From assembly GCA_029565685.1 (NCBI GenBank), contig JAKQNR010000020.1, forward strand, positions 1-64,000: DNA of 64,000 nucleotides. The letters run 5' to 3'. The notes below the pieces were generated by a model. The model was not told where the DNA came from and did not search any database. It was given only the letters and a program-made list of their open reading frames with translations. Made by a program: the position numbers and the translations under genes. The DNA comes from a bacterium (GTDB taxonomy: Bacteria > Zhuqueibacterota > Zhuqueibacteria > Residuimicrobiales > Residuimicrobiaceae). Of this stretch, positions 41,918 through 51,416 are shown piece after piece (within the stretch, counting starts at the first letter, position 1; every line of letters starts with the position of its first letter).

Positions 41918-43630
41918 ATGAAATTCGGTCTATCGCGTTATACGTTGGATGTCTTTTTTGACAAAGTGATCCAGGAGTACGGACCGCGTCCGGCTCTCGC
42001 TTCGGTGGGTGAGGAACCCTTCACCTATCATGAATTTGCCCGGCGGGTGCAGGCGCTTAAGGCGGCCATGGCTGAATGGGGCATCCGCAAAGAAGATAAA
42101 GTAGTGCTTCTCGGCAACTCGTCTCCCCAATGGGCTGTCGCTTATATGGCGATCATGACCTCCGGCGCCGTGGCGGTTCCTATCCTGGAAGAGTTTCCAG
42201 AGAACGACATCGATCACATTCTTACGCACTCGGAGGCCAAAGCCGCGTTTATCTCTGAATCCCTGTTTCAATCGCTGAACCTTCCGGTGTTGGAGCGGGT
42301 CTCCCTGGTCATCAATCTGAACGATTTCTCCTTATTTGCCCGCACGGGCAAATCCAAGGCCGGGTTGTGGAATCAATTGCACAACCTGCCTGAGAAGGTG
42401 CTCAAAACTCGGTCCAAAGGCCAGGGACCAGCCAAGGCGGCGATCCAAGAGGAGGATCTGGCGGAAATCCTCTACACCTCCGGCACCACCGGACACTCCA
42501 AAGGGGTTATGTTGACCCATAAGAACCTGGTCAGCAATCTGTTTGAAGGGCCGGACCTCCTCAAGGTCATCGACCGCAACAGCGTGATCCTCTCTATCCT
42601 GCCCATGGCGCATGCGTTCGGTTCCACCTCCGGGTTCCTATCGATCATCTATTGCGGTTCCTGTATCTATTACTTCAACAAACCGCCCTCTCCCAAAGTG
42701 CTTCTGTCCGCCTTGCAGCAAGTGCGCCCGACGATCCTTGGCGCTGTGCCGCTGGTGTTCGAAAAGATCTATCACAAACAGGTGATGCCCATCATTGCCA
42801 AAAGCGTTTTTCTCAGGCTGCTGTCGAAAACCGCGGCGACGAAGCGATTGTTGTATAAAATCGTCGGGAAAAAAGTCTATCAGGCGCTGGGCGGCCGGCT
42901 GCGCTGCGTCATTATCGGCGGGGCCAGTTTTTCGCCCGAGGTGGAGACGTTCCTGAAGCAGGGCGGCATCCCCTACTGCTGCGGCTATGGCCTGAGCGAA
43001 TGCAGTCCGCTGGTCACCTTTTCCTCCATGCGCGAACAAAAGATGGGATCCCCGGGTCACGCCATCACCGATACGCAGATCAAGATTCAAGACCCGGATC
43101 CGGCCACCGGGATTGGAGAGATCTGGATACGGGGCCCACAGGTGATGAAGGGGTATTATAAAAACAAGGAGGCGACCGCCAGGGCGCTGACCGCTGACGG
43201 ATGGTTCATCAGCGGCGATCGCGGTTATTTGGATCAAGATGGATTTTTGTTCATCACCGGTCGGTCTAAAAACGTCATCATCGGCTCATCCGGAGAAAAC
43301 ATCTATCCCGAGGTGATCGAGGCCAAGCTTGCGGAGCATCCTTTTGTCGAGGAGGCCCTGGTCTATATGCTGGACCATCAGCTGGTCGCGCGCATCTATC
43401 CCAATTACGGCTACATTGAAACGTTGCATCAGAACCAAGACGAGACCGCCATTGCGGAGGATATCTCTACGATTCTGGAGAGCGTGCGGCGTCAGGTGAA
43501 CGGGCAACTGCCTGCTTTTTCCAAGATCAACCGCGTCCTCGAGCAGTCTTCGCCTTTTATCAAAACGCCGACGAATAAAATCAAACGCGCCGAGTATGTG
43601 CCCGGTTATGCGGACAAGCCCAGCGAGTGA
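41918..43630 (+). CDS. Long-chain fatty acid--CoA ligase (AMP-binding enzyme)
   Basis: 570 residues, usual length for FACL-type enzymes. Adenylation motifs: ILYTSGTTGHSKGVMLTHKN (A3 loop), CGYGLSECSPLVTFS (A5), GEIWIRGPQVMKGYY, DGWFISGDRGYLDQDGFLF (A7), GRSKNVIIGSSGENIYP (A8) and the C-terminal catalytic Lys region KTPTNKIKRAEY. It activates a fatty acid with ATP and CoA. The exact chain length is not visible. Start at ATG 41918; no obvious operon partner; the fatty-acid theme recurs in the thioesterase at 51.4 kb. Confidence 0.93.
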   Translation: MKFGLSRYTLDVFFDKVIQEYGPRPALASVGEEPFTYHEFARRVQALKAAMAEWGIRKEDKVVLLGNSSPQWAVAYMAIMTSGAVAVPILEEFPENDIDHILTHSEAKAAFISESLFQSLNLPVLERVSLVINLNDFSLFARTGKSKAGLWNQLHNLPEKVLKTRSKGQGPAKAAIQEEDLAEILYTSGTTGHSKGVMLTHKNLVSNLFEGPDLLKVIDRNSVILSILPMAHAFGSTSGFLSIIYCGSCIYYFNKPPSPKVLLSALQQVRPTILGAVPLVFEKIYHKQVMPIIAKSVFLRLLSKTAATKRLLYKIVGKKVYQALGGRLRCVIIGGASFSPEVETFLKQGGIPYCCGYGLSECSPLVTFSSMREQKMGSPGHAITDTQIKIQDPDPATGIGEIWIRGPQVMKGYYKNKEATARALTADGWFISGDRGYLDQDGFLFITGRSKNVIIGSSGENIYPEVIEAKLAEHPFVEEALVYMLDHQLVARIYPNYGYIETLHQNQDETAIAEDISTILESVRRQVNGQLPAFSKINRVLEQSSPFIKTPTNKIKRAEYVPGYADKPSE

Positions 43631-43784
43631 TTAGCACAAGGCCGGTCAAGCGCAAAGACGTTGCGCCCTTGACGCGCAGGCGCAGGAAGCTGACCGCCTG
43701 AGAAGAGATGGAAAAGGTTTGATATGAACAAATTTTTATGTACCTTTTATTTTACAATTGTGAATCATTTATTGAGGTGAACTG

Positions 43785-44867
43785 ATGAGCGGATTGAACA
43801 TTCGACAAGACAGCTGTGCATTGGATTTTCTCTCTTTGGGCGCCGTGGTTCATCGCCTGGATCCCGGCATCATCCCGTTTCGCAAGGCACGGACCTTTGA
43901 TATCCATGTTTCCGGTGGGGAGTACAACGTGGCGGCGAACCTCTCCGATTGTTTCGGTCTCAAGACCGGCATCGCCACCGCCATGGTCCGGTACGGCATC
44001 GGTGAATTGGTGCAGGCCCGCATCCGCGAAACCGGGGTGACCCCATTCTACAAATGGTTCGAGCATGACGGCGTACGCGGTCCCAACATCGCCACGGTCT
44101 ACAGTGATCGCGGCCAGGGCGTGCGGCCGCCGGTTGTCTTTTATAACCGCTCCAATGAAGCGGGTGCGCTGTTGAAACCCGGAGATTTCGACTGGAAGGC
44201 GCTGTTCACCTCCGGCGTGCGCTGGTTTCACTCCGGCGGCATTTTCGCCGCGCTGTCTGAGACCACCTCTGAGCTGATCATCGAAGGCATGCAGGCGGCC
44301 CATGCGGCGGGCGCCATCAATTCATTTGATCTGAACTATCGGGCCAAACTATGGGCTCCAATCGGCGGTCTGCAAAAGGCGCAGTCTGTGCTCCGCCGCA
44401 TCGTCAATCAGGTGGACGCACTTATCGGCAATGAAGAGGACTTGCAACTGGGCCTTGGCATCCGCGGCCCAGAGGTCGCTGCAAAATCCAAGCTGGATTC
44501 GGATACATTTTTTCGCATGATTGAAAAAGTGGTGGAGCAATTCCCCAACATCAGAATGGTGGCCACCACTCTGCGCGAGGTGCACTCCACCAACCGGCAC
44601 GAGTGGGGCGCGGTGCTGTGGTTGGATGGCCAGCGGTTTGTCAGCCCGACATGCCAACTGGACGTGGTGGACCGCATCGGCGGCGGGGACGGATTTGCCT
44701 CTGGTCTGCTCTACGGTCTGATCACCGGCAAGTCGCCGGAGCAGGCGCTTCGTCTTGGCTGGGCGCATGGCGCTCTGCTCACCACTTTCCCCGGCGATAT
44801 CAGCATGGCCAAGTTGTCCGAGGTAGAAGCCTTTGCCCAAGGGGGATCAGCGCGGGTGCAGAGATAG
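43785..44867 (+). CDS. PfkB-family carbohydrate kinase (2-keto-3-deoxygluconate kinase-like)
   Basis: 360 residues with a strong ribosome binding site (gaggtgaactg, ATG). The sugar-binding motif is SGGEYNVAANLSDCFGLKTG; the C-terminal ATP-binding motif is RIGGGDGFASGLLYGL, with the catalytic Asp in GGGD in place of the usual GAGD. NYRAKLW and GNEEDL match the KdgK/ribokinase subgroup that phosphorylates 2-keto-3-deoxygluconate or a related sugar acid. No aldolase gene (Kdpg) is adjacent, so the pathway is not clear. A bidirectional terminator closes the gene. Confidence 0.9.
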   Translation: MSGLNIRQDSCALDFLSLGAVVHRLDPGIIPFRKARTFDIHVSGGEYNVAANLSDCFGLKTGIATAMVRYGIGELVQARIRETGVTPFYKWFEHDGVRGPNIATVYSDRGQGVRPPVVFYNRSNEAGALLKPGDFDWKALFTSGVRWFHSGGIFAALSETTSELIIEGMQAAHAAGAINSFDLNYRAKLWAPIGGLQKAQSVLRRIVNQVDALIGNEEDLQLGLGIRGPEVAAKSKLDSDTFFRMIEKVVEQFPNIRMVATTLREVHSTNRHEWGAVLWLDGQRFVSPTCQLDVVDRIGGGDGFASGLLYGLITGKSPEQALRLGWAHGALLTTFPGDISMAKLSEVEAFAQGGSARVQR

Positions 44868-44920
44868 CGTAAATTCTGGCAGGCCTGGATCTCCCTACAA
44901 GTCTTTTTCCAGATTTAAAA

Positions 44921-44955
44921 AAAACGCCGACGCATCAAACGCCGGCGTTTTTTAT
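44921..44955. terminator. Bidirectional terminator between convergent genes
   Basis: Arms 44921-44932 and 44940-44951 form a 12-pair stem with one mismatch, loop of seven. An A-run precedes and a T-run follows, so it can serve the PfkB gene on the plus strand and the PKD gene on the minus strand. Confidence 0.88.
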
Positions 44956-44985
44956 GGGGATGTTATTTTCAGCTAAAGGGTAAAA

Positions 44986-47814
44986 CTATTTCAGGAATTC
45001 CATTTTTTTGGTCACTTCGTGCCCATTTACCCGCAGTTTGTAGAGGTAGGTGCCTGACGACATGGTGCGGCCATGCTGGTCCTTGCCGTCCCAACTGCAG
45101 GAATGGGATCCGGCGTTGAGATGCTTGGCGATCAGAGAGCGGATCTCCTGTCCGTTCAGGTTAAAGATGGTCAAGGTGGTGAACCCCGCCTCTTTGAGCG
45201 AGAACGACAACCGTGTCTCTGGATTGAATGGATTGGGATAGTTTTGCTCCAGAAGGTATTCCGAAGGCGCGCTGGCCATGACCTCCACTGGGCCGTGCAT
45301 GCGCAGTCGCCCGTTGTAATCCACATCCGCCAATTTATAATAATAGATTTGATTGGCCGTTGTGTTGTGATCTTCAAAGAGATAGGCATGGGCCGTGGCC
45401 GTGGTGCCGGCGCCGGGGATCATCCCTTCGGATATCTGCTGATAAACGCCGTCCTTTGCCTCTGACCGATACATCAAGAATCCCAGGTTTTCTGTTTCCG
45501 ACTGCGTTCGCCATTCGAGTTTGATGACCCCCTGGTTGTTGACTGCGGTAAAACTGCTCAATTCAACCGGCGTCAACCCGAACAGATAGTCTTGCACCTC
45601 TCCGTACGCCTGGTCGGAAAAGCCCATGGCTGCAGCGACATCGGCAAGCTGACCGACGCTGTAGCGAATGCGCAGCCAGCGTTGATCAGAGACCGGAGCG
45701 CTGCCGGGGATGTCGAAGGTAAAAGTGGTTTCGACGCCGGCGGCGATGCTCTGTGCAGCCACCACGTTGTCGGGAGGATTCGTCTCCCAATCAGCGGTGT
45801 TGCCGTCATAGTCAATCCAGGCGCTGAGGAAACCATCTTGACTCACGATGACCTGAAGGCTGGCGCTTTTTCCCGGCATCATATCGCTGAGCACAATGCC
45901 GTCGTTTTCCGACAGGTCGGTGGATGCGGTTTCCGCGGTGACCACCGCTCCGATGCTGGCCGCTGGATGGTACAGATGGCGGACCATGGGCAACGCTGCA
46001 GTGCCGTAGTCATATTCAGGCACGAACACCTGTTCCGCCTGGATCATATTTTCTTTGACCTTAGAGTGGGATCCGCAGGCGTTGGTTACGGTCAGTGTCA
46101 CGCTGTAAACGCCAGGCGTTGTGTACACATGAGTCGGATTTTGTTCATTGCTCTGTTGGCCGTCGCCGAAATCCCAGGTCCATGCGCTCGGCTGACCTGT
46201 CGATTGGTCCGTCAGATTCACGGTTAACGGAGCCGGGCCGCTGGTCGGCGCCGCGTTAAAATCCGCCTTGGGTTCAGCCTGGACGATGATCGTTTGACTG
46301 GTCTGTCCGGAGCGGCCGCCGCTGCATTGGTTGGTCAGGGTGACGATAAAAGTGTCTGCCGCTGCGAACGTATGGCTGACCTGTTGGCCGTTATCCGTGG
46401 TGTTGTCGCCAAAGTCCCACGCCCAGCCTTCCGCTTCCGGATTGCCGGTAAACGTCACCGCCGTCCCTACGCAGACCACCTGTGGATCGTAGGTGAAAGA
46501 GGGGATACAGGTCGAAGCGAGGACCACGAGAATATCGGTATCGGAGGCTTTTTCACGGTTTTCACAGGTGATGCGCAGGGTCGCGCTCTTTTCGCCCGGT
46601 GTGGTATAGACATGGGTCATCGGGTAACCGGTGGCTGTGGCGCCGTCGCCGAAATCCCATTCATAGGTCAGTGCGCCGTACGAGTCGCTGATAAAGGATA
46701 CGGACTGCCCGACCTCGATCACCCGGGGATTGGTGGTAAAGCTGGCTTTGCAGGACGGCGGTGGAGTGATGGTGATCTCGACCGGCGCACTGGTGTTCGT
46801 GCCGTCATAGCAGGTGATGGTGAGAGTCGCCAGCATGGTGCCTGCGGTTTCATAGGTGTGGTTGGCGACGCGCCGAGTGCCGGTGCTGCCGTCGCCGAAA
46901 TTCCACTCATACGACAGAGCTCCGCTGGATGCGCTGGTGAAGGTGATTCTTTCACCCACCTGGGCGATGGTCTTGGATACAGTGAACGCAGCCAGACAGG
47001 GCGGCGCTGGCAGAACGGTAAAGACATCGGTGTCCGATTGCTGACTTCCATCTTCACAGGTGATGCGCAATGTGGCGGTCACCTCTCCCGGCGCGGTATA
47101 CACATGGGATATCGGATAACCGCTGGCCGTGGAGCCGTCGCCAAAGTCCCATTCGTAGGACTTGGCGCCGCTGGATTCGCTGATAAAGCTGATGGGCTGT
47201 CCCACCTCCACCACTGCAGGGGAGATAATGAACGAAGCCTCACAGGGATCGGCGAATTCGGTTTTTTTCAGAGTGCCGGTGATCAGAAAACGGTTCACCC
47301 CGCTTTGAGGCGTATTGGCGAGGTTGAGAAAGTATTCGGCCTCCAGGCTGTCCGTTTCGATGGTGAGATGTGCAGCGGAGACGCTGGCGATGGACCAGCG
47401 CAAGGTCACAAGGGTCTGCCAGGTGCTGTCTGCATCCCAGCCGGCTGGATCGCCCGACTGGATCAAAGACTGGCTGGCATTGACCCCGCTGCCGTTGATT
47501 ACAATGCGATAATAACCTTCGCGTTTGATGACCGAGTCGGCATAACCGAGCTCCGGACCCATGGCCCAGGCCACTGCCGGATCATCGGGCCAGCCGACTA
47601 AATCTTCTTCGTATCGCAGATGGCAGACAGCGGAGGCGAGCGTCTTGGCAGCTGGCGCGCCGGGCAATCTGAATTCAAGATTGGCATGGAGTTCACCGCC
47701 CTCCACCAGGTCGTTCCGGACGATGACGGTGCGAAATTCTGCTTCCTGAGCCCATGCCGCTGCCAGCATGCCGAGGAACAACACAACCGCGATACCGCTT
47801 TTTGCTCTGTTCAT
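44986..47814 (-). CDS. Multi-PKD secreted protein with T9SS type A sorting domain
   Basis: Start at ATG 47814 (MNRAKSGIAVVLFLGMLAAA signal, gagg upstream); an ATG 20 codons earlier lacks support. The region 25-185 is cohesin-like (VRNDLVEGGELHANLEF, then WQTLVTLRWSI). Five PKD domains follow at about 190-268, 273-350, 355-432, 436-512 and 517-592, each with the WDFGDG-type core (EWDFGDGSTA, EWNFGDGSTG, EWDFGDGATA, AWDFGDNTT, TWDFGDGQQS). A GEVED-like domain (GEVQDYLFGL) and an FnIII-like stretch come before the sorting domain (YLLEQNYPNPFNPETRLSFS, then LNGQEIRSLI and GTYLYKLRV). A large surface or secreted protein, perhaps adhesive. 942 residues. Confidence 0.9.
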   Translation of the reverse strand: MNRAKSGIAVVLFLGMLAAAWAQEAEFRTVIVRNDLVEGGELHANLEFRLPGAPAAKTLASAVCHLRYEEDLVGWPDDPAVAWAMGPELGYADSVIKREGYYRIVINGSGVNASQSLIQSGDPAGWDADSTWQTLVTLRWSIASVSAAHLTIETDSLEAEYFLNLANTPQSGVNRFLITGTLKKTEFADPCEASFIISPAVVEVGQPISFISESSGAKSYEWDFGDGSTASGYPISHVYTAPGEVTATLRITCEDGSQQSDTDVFTVLPAPPCLAAFTVSKTIAQVGERITFTSASSGALSYEWNFGDGSTGTRRVANHTYETAGTMLATLTITCYDGTNTSAPVEITITPPPSCKASFTTNPRVIEVGQSVSFISDSYGALTYEWDFGDGATATGYPMTHVYTTPGEKSATLRITCENREKASDTDILVVLASTCIPSFTYDPQVVCVGTAVTFTGNPEAEGWAWDFGDNTTDNGQQVSHTFAAADTFIVTLTNQCSGGRSGQTSQTIIVQAEPKADFNAAPTSGPAPLTVNLTDQSTGQPSAWTWDFGDGQQSNEQNPTHVYTTPGVYSVTLTVTNACGSHSKVKENMIQAEQVFVPEYDYGTAALPMVRHLYHPAASIGAVVTAETASTDLSENDGIVLSDMMPGKSASLQVIVSQDGFLSAWIDYDGNTADWETNPPDNVVAAQSIAAGVETTFTFDIPGSAPVSDQRWLRIRYSVGQLADVAAAMGFSDQAYGEVQDYLFGLTPVELSSFTAVNNQGVIKLEWRTQSETENLGFLMYRSEAKDGVYQQISEGMIPGAGTTATAHAYLFEDHNTTANQIYYYKLADVDYNGRLRMHGPVEVMASAPSEYLLEQNYPNPFNPETRLSFSLKEAGFTTLTIFNLNGQEIRSLIAKHLNAGSHSCSWDGKDQHGRTMSSGTYLYKLRVNGHEVTKKMEFLK

Positions 47815-48204
47815 GGCCTTGTCCTCAACGTTACTCGAGTTGATTATTTGTGACACCTGAAACATTTTAATCAAGTTTTTTGCAGTGTTTTTATGACAGT
47901 TGGTTCTGTAGGTAGAAAGCGGCTGCGATGGCGGAATAATGATATTGATTTTTAATGAGTTGAGTTAAGAAGTTTTCAGACCCGCCTTCGCCGTTGCACT
48001 CTACGGCCAACACGGGCACTTTGAGCAAACCCCATGCCATACCCCAGCCGGCTTTATCGAAGGAGCAGTGTTATTTTTTGATTGGCTCGGAGGCAGAAAG
48101 GAAAGATAAACAGAAGAGGGGAGAGCGCGAATCAGCCGCCTGCGGTTTAGTCGGACCCGCAGGCGGGCGTAAAAAGGCGAGCCGGCAAGCAGGGATTCAC
48201 CCGA
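47815..48204. other. Intergenic stretch with a possible gene remnant
   Basis: On the minus strand, 48070-47891 stays open for 60 codons from a stop at 48073 to TAA at 47891, with protein-like content (GWGMAWGLLKVPVLAVECNG, then HYSAIAAAFYLQNQLS). An ATG at 48040 has no ribosome binding site and I recognise no family. It may be the C-terminal remnant of a lost gene. The stretch also holds a 9-bp inverted repeat (48137-48145 / 48157-48165) just past the end of the alpha-galactosidase gene, without a T-run. Confidence 0.3.
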
Positions 48205-50283
48205 TTACCGCTTTTTCTTGTAAATCACTACCACCGCAGCCGGCCGTTCCGGAAGATGAACGGCTATTCCTTTTTCCATCAGCTCACGACCTGTGCTTTC
48301 ATGATCAGCGACTTCATCCTGATTCTGCACCATGTACTTTGCCTCAGGCTCCAAGCCGTTCAGGGGGAAGGTGCCGGACTCGAGACAGCTTCTGGGCCTG
48401 CGAAAAACCTGGATCATTCCTTCACCGAGGTCCGGCCGATTGAACTGCCAGGCCATCCAGGCGTCCTCGGCCTGCGAATAGCAGGAGAGAGGGTAGTAAT
48501 CGCCGAGGAAATAGTCTTGCACAGCGCGATACTGCTGCAAGAGTTTATCGGCGCGCACCAGCTTGGGATCGTGGACATCCATCGCTCCGATGCCGGAGAG
48601 ATCAAGCACCATACTGCTGGAAAAAGTGCTGCGAAAGGCGTAAAGATCATCGGTCATCGGGCGAACATCGCCGGTTGCATTGAGCGGAACCCAGGACGCC
48701 AGGCCGTAGGTGTGACATTGTTTGGCTATCGTGTTGCTCGGATAATCGGTGCGCCAGAACGGTGTGCTTCGGCTCAATGATTCCAGATCTATGCGCCGGC
48801 CGCCGGAAGCGCAATTATCGATGATCAGCCCAGGGTGACGCTGCAGCAGTTCATCCCAGAACGCATACAGGCCTTCCACCCATTTGATCTCTGTCCACCC
48901 CTGCCGGTCCGGTGCATCGGCAGCGCGCCAGAATTCCAGCGGCCCGATGTTGGCGTCGTGGCGGAAACAGTCAATGCCATGGGTTTCGATGAGCTGTGAA
49001 AAATAGTCGGTGAAAAATTTCCGCGCTGCCGGATTGCTCAAGTCGAAAAGCCGGTCATTATCACAGATTTGGTTTCTCAGACTTTCCCATTTGACCCAGT
49101 CCGGTTCGGCCTGGGACCGGCCCCAATTGTAATGACGCTGAGCCTGCGGAACGGAAAGAAGCCAGGAGGAATATTCGCTGTACCAGGGCGTGGCCTGGCA
49201 GACCCGCTCCGGCTCAACCCATAACAGAAAGAATCGTTGCGCGCTGTGCAACAGGTCGCTGATCGGCCTGAGGCCATGAGGATAGAGCTCTTTTTTGACA
49301 TGCCAATCGCCTACGGTTTGATGCCATTTGCCAGCGCCAAACCATTCGGCATCGATCCAGTAGGTATCGACCGGCAAGTTTGCTTCGATGATCTTTCTGC
49401 AATCGTCGAGATGAGTGGTTGCCGGGGTGCCGCCCCAGCTGGCGGCGAAAAGCGGCATGGAAAAAGGCTGGTTGTTTCTTTTCGGTCGATGGTGCGCGAG
49501 CAGGTGGCGGCGCAACAGGTTCTGGCCATCTTCAGGTGCGCCTTGATAAAAGATCAGAGCGATGCGTGGACTGCGGATCTCCTCTTGCGGATGCAACACC
49601 AGCCGGGTCACGGCCATGCCGCTGCGGATCCGCGTGGCTCGGCTCGAATCCGTGGAAAATTCCGTTTTCCATTCTCCGCTCCAGCCAACCGCGATGATCA
49701 GACCCGAATGATCCGCCTGCTCGAGGTTGAAAAACGGCAGAAAATCACTGGAGGAGCGGCCGCCGCCAGGCTGCAAGGTCATTTTGGCGCCTCGATTAAA
49801 TACACGCTGCATGGGCTGAAAGTCGTCCCAAGAACACACCGCTCCGCGGGCATAGTGCAGGACCGGATCCTTGCGCTGCCCGCCGGTGACCATGTCCAGA
49901 GCCAGGAGGTCGCTGATGATCGGTGTGGTTCGCTTGCCGGCGTTCTTGATGTGCAGGACCCATTCAACCGCCGATGAATTTTCCCAAAGCGTGCAAGTGC
50001 AAGTAAGCCGTAGGCCGGTGGCTGGATCGGTGAAAATATAGTCGCGCTCCAACTGGTCCGTATCGGTTCGTCTGGTGATTAGGTCGGCTTTGTATTGGTC
50101 AACCAGCTGCGCAAAGGGCTTTTCGTCATAACGTAAGGAAAAGAAAAAGCGTTCCGGTTGGGCAAAGGAGGATTCCATCCATCTTTTCACCGCTAGGCTG
50201 TTAGGCTGGTCTGCGAACATCAGGGTGTTAAGGGTGAGCAGCAGGAGGGTTAGCAAAGACGTTTTTTTAAGGATGTGCGCCAT
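48205..50283 (-). CDS. GH36-type alpha-galactosidase-like glycoside hydrolase
   Basis: 692 residues from ATG 50283 (aaggaa upstream); signal peptide (LKKTSLLTLLLLTLNTLMFA). The middle is the GH36 catalytic barrel: LFAASWGGTPATTHLDDC, LPVDTYWIDAEWFG, GLRPISDLLHSAQRFFLLWVE, the nucleophile site CFRHDANIGPLE (Asp about 443), DNCASGGRRIDLESL (about 490) and the acid/base site FWRTDYPSN (Asp about 513). This is the pattern of bacterial melibiase-type alpha-galactosidases and related alpha-N-acetylgalactosaminidases; the exact sugar cannot be told. The N-terminal 250 residues fit the beta-sandwich of the family. It is probably periplasmic or secreted. A terminator separates it from the DUF4332 gene. 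Confidence 0.9.
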   Translation of the reverse strand: MAHILKKTSLLTLLLLTLNTLMFADQPNSLAVKRWMESSFAQPERFFFSLRYDEKPFAQLVDQYKADLITRRTDTDQLERDYIFTDPATGLRLTCTCTLWENSSAVEWVLHIKNAGKRTTPIISDLLALDMVTGGQRKDPVLHYARGAVCSWDDFQPMQRVFNRGAKMTLQPGGGRSSSDFLPFFNLEQADHSGLIIAVGWSGEWKTEFSTDSSRATRIRSGMAVTRLVLHPQEEIRSPRIALIFYQGAPEDGQNLLRRHLLAHHRPKRNNQPFSMPLFAASWGGTPATTHLDDCRKIIEANLPVDTYWIDAEWFGAGKWHQTVGDWHVKKELYPHGLRPISDLLHSAQRFFLLWVEPERVCQATPWYSEYSSWLLSVPQAQRHYNWGRSQAEPDWVKWESLRNQICDNDRLFDLSNPAARKFFTDYFSQLIETHGIDCFRHDANIGPLEFWRAADAPDRQGWTEIKWVEGLYAFWDELLQRHPGLIIDNCASGGRRIDLESLSRSTPFWRTDYPSNTIAKQCHTYGLASWVPLNATGDVRPMTDDLYAFRSTFSSSMVLDLSGIGAMDVHDPKLVRADKLLQQYRAVQDYFLGDYYPLSCYSQAEDAWMAWQFNRPDLGEGMIQVFRRPRSCLESGTFPLNGLEPEAKYMVQNQDEVADHESTGRELMEKGIAVHLPERPAAVVVIYKKKR

Positions 50284-50297
50284 GGCCGTATTCCTTA

Positions 50298-50336
50298 TAA
50301 AAAAAAAGTGCAAGGCATCCGACGGATACCCTGCAC
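50298..50336 (-). terminator. Rho-independent terminator after the DUF4332 gene
   Basis: Arms 50308-50320 and 50324-50336 form a 13-pair stem (two G-U) with a three-base loop, followed on the minus strand by nine or more T. It lies 23 bases beyond the DUF4332 stop and upstream of the alpha-galactosidase start. Confidence 0.85.
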
Positions 50337-50358
50337 CAAAGTGAACGCCAGAGGCGGA

Positions 50359-50763
50359 TCAATAAGTGATAGCGCGAGGCAAATGGTTCGCCTGTTTGAT
50401 CCAGCTTTTTACCTGTTTGAGAGAGGGCGGACGACGAACTAGTTTTTTTTCGCCATTGCATGCCATCATTGCAGGATGAAGGTTTTCAGCGTTTCGTTGG
50501 GCCAGCTCCGGCAGACTGTCGACGCCGGCGGCCTCCAGAAGCTCGGCATATTCCGGACCGATTCCTTTGACGCGCATCAGATCAGCATGATTGATCCACC
50601 TGAGGAGCAATTCATGGCTGATGCCGGTGGCCGCCTCCAGGTTCCGTCGATCCTGAGGTCCTGCCCCCTTTGTCAGCAGAGCAGACACTGTGGTGATGCC
50701 GGCTGGTTTCAGCTTTTCGGCATAGGCCGGGCCAATCCCTTCAATGTCCTTGATGTTCGCCAT
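50359..50763 (-). CDS. DUF4332 helix-hairpin-helix protein
   Basis: 134 residues. Two copies of a helix-hairpin-helix core: IKDIEGIGPAYAEKLKPAGI (residues 4-23) and LMRVKGIGPEYAELLEAAGV (about 62-81), each followed by a T/D-x-x-x-L-x helix. This is DUF4332, a family of small proteins with tandem hairpin motifs, resembling DNA-binding or ribosomal uL-type helical hairpins; no function is known. Its own terminator lies downstream. Upstream is a 97-residue Gly-rich protein. Confidence 0.85.
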   Translation of the reverse strand: MANIKDIEGIGPAYAEKLKPAGITTVSALLTKGAGPQDRRNLEAATGISHELLLRWINHADLMRVKGIGPEYAELLEAAGVDSLPELAQRNAENLHPAMMACNGEKKLVRRPPSLKQVKSWIKQANHLPRAITY

Positions 50764-50838
50764 AGCACGCTTCTCCGGTTAACCAAAGAGTTATCCAGCC
50801 TAGGCTGGAGGGTGATTATGCTTGTCGACGCAAAATGG

Positions 50839-50865
50839 AGGCCCTTGCAGGTGCAACAAGGGCCT
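50839..50865 (-). terminator. Hairpin after the Gly-rich protein gene
   Basis: Perfect 9-base arms 50839-50847 and 50857-50865 (aggcccttg). On the minus strand followed by ccatttt, a poor T-run, so termination may be partial and the DUF4332 gene may be read through. Confidence 0.5.
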
Positions 50866-50877
50866 GGTGAATCTGAA

Positions 50878-51171
50878 TTACGACTTTTTCCCAAATGCCT
50901 GCTTTAAAAGTCCGATGATCGCCAATACTACGCCGCCACCGACGCCGCCGCCAAGGATGTTGCTGATGATGCTGCCAAGATCCAGGCCGGGGCCAGAGCT
51001 GGTGGCTGCACCGATCGAGTTGAGAATCTGTCCACCCAACCCACCGCCCAGAATGCCGATGATGGAATTGAGGACAGAGCCCAGCGACAATTTTTTCATC
51101 AAAGAACCTGCGAGATTGCCGCCCAACGCGCCGCTGATGAGCTGGATGATTAAAGGTAGTGCGTTTCCCAT
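50878..51171 (-). CDS. Small Gly-rich membrane-active protein (hypothetical)
   Basis: 97 residues; an excellent ribosome binding site (aaaggag, ATG at 51171). The protein is mostly hydrophobic and glycine-rich with G-x-x-x-G spacings (LPLIIQLISGALGGNLAGSL; IIGILGGGLGGQILNSIGA; IISNILGGGVGGGVVLAIIG) and ends in basic GKKS. It would form two to three membrane or amphipathic helices that pack tightly, as in glycine-zipper proteins. I recognise no characterised family. The gene stands alone under a possible promoter with TTGACT near 51298. Confidence 0.75.
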   Translation of the reverse strand: MGNALPLIIQLISGALGGNLAGSLMKKLSLGSVLNSIIGILGGGLGGQILNSIGAATSSGPGLDLGSIISNILGGGVGGGVVLAIIGLLKQAFGKKS

Positions 51172-51416
51172 GGTGTTCTCCTTTCAATTTGCCATTCGGC
51201 GGGTCATGAAAGTTGATTGAGTGATTCATGTGGACTTTGACTTGAAGCCCCACACCTTGAGGCTAAGGCACCTGATATGAATATAGTATTTTATTAGTCA
51301 ATAGCAAAGAGTTTTGTCCAACTTTTCGGCCCAAGGTAAACAAAAGCTCATCTTGTTACAGCTTTGTGCGCTTTCATTTCGAACAACGGACCAGTGGCCG
51401 CCGGGTTTATTCGCCT

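Noticed and set aside
47994-48443. 149-codon open frame on the plus strand across the end of the GH36 gene
   Set aside because: Starts in intergenic DNA and runs antisense through the GH36 C-terminus; composition is random and no ribosome binding site fits.
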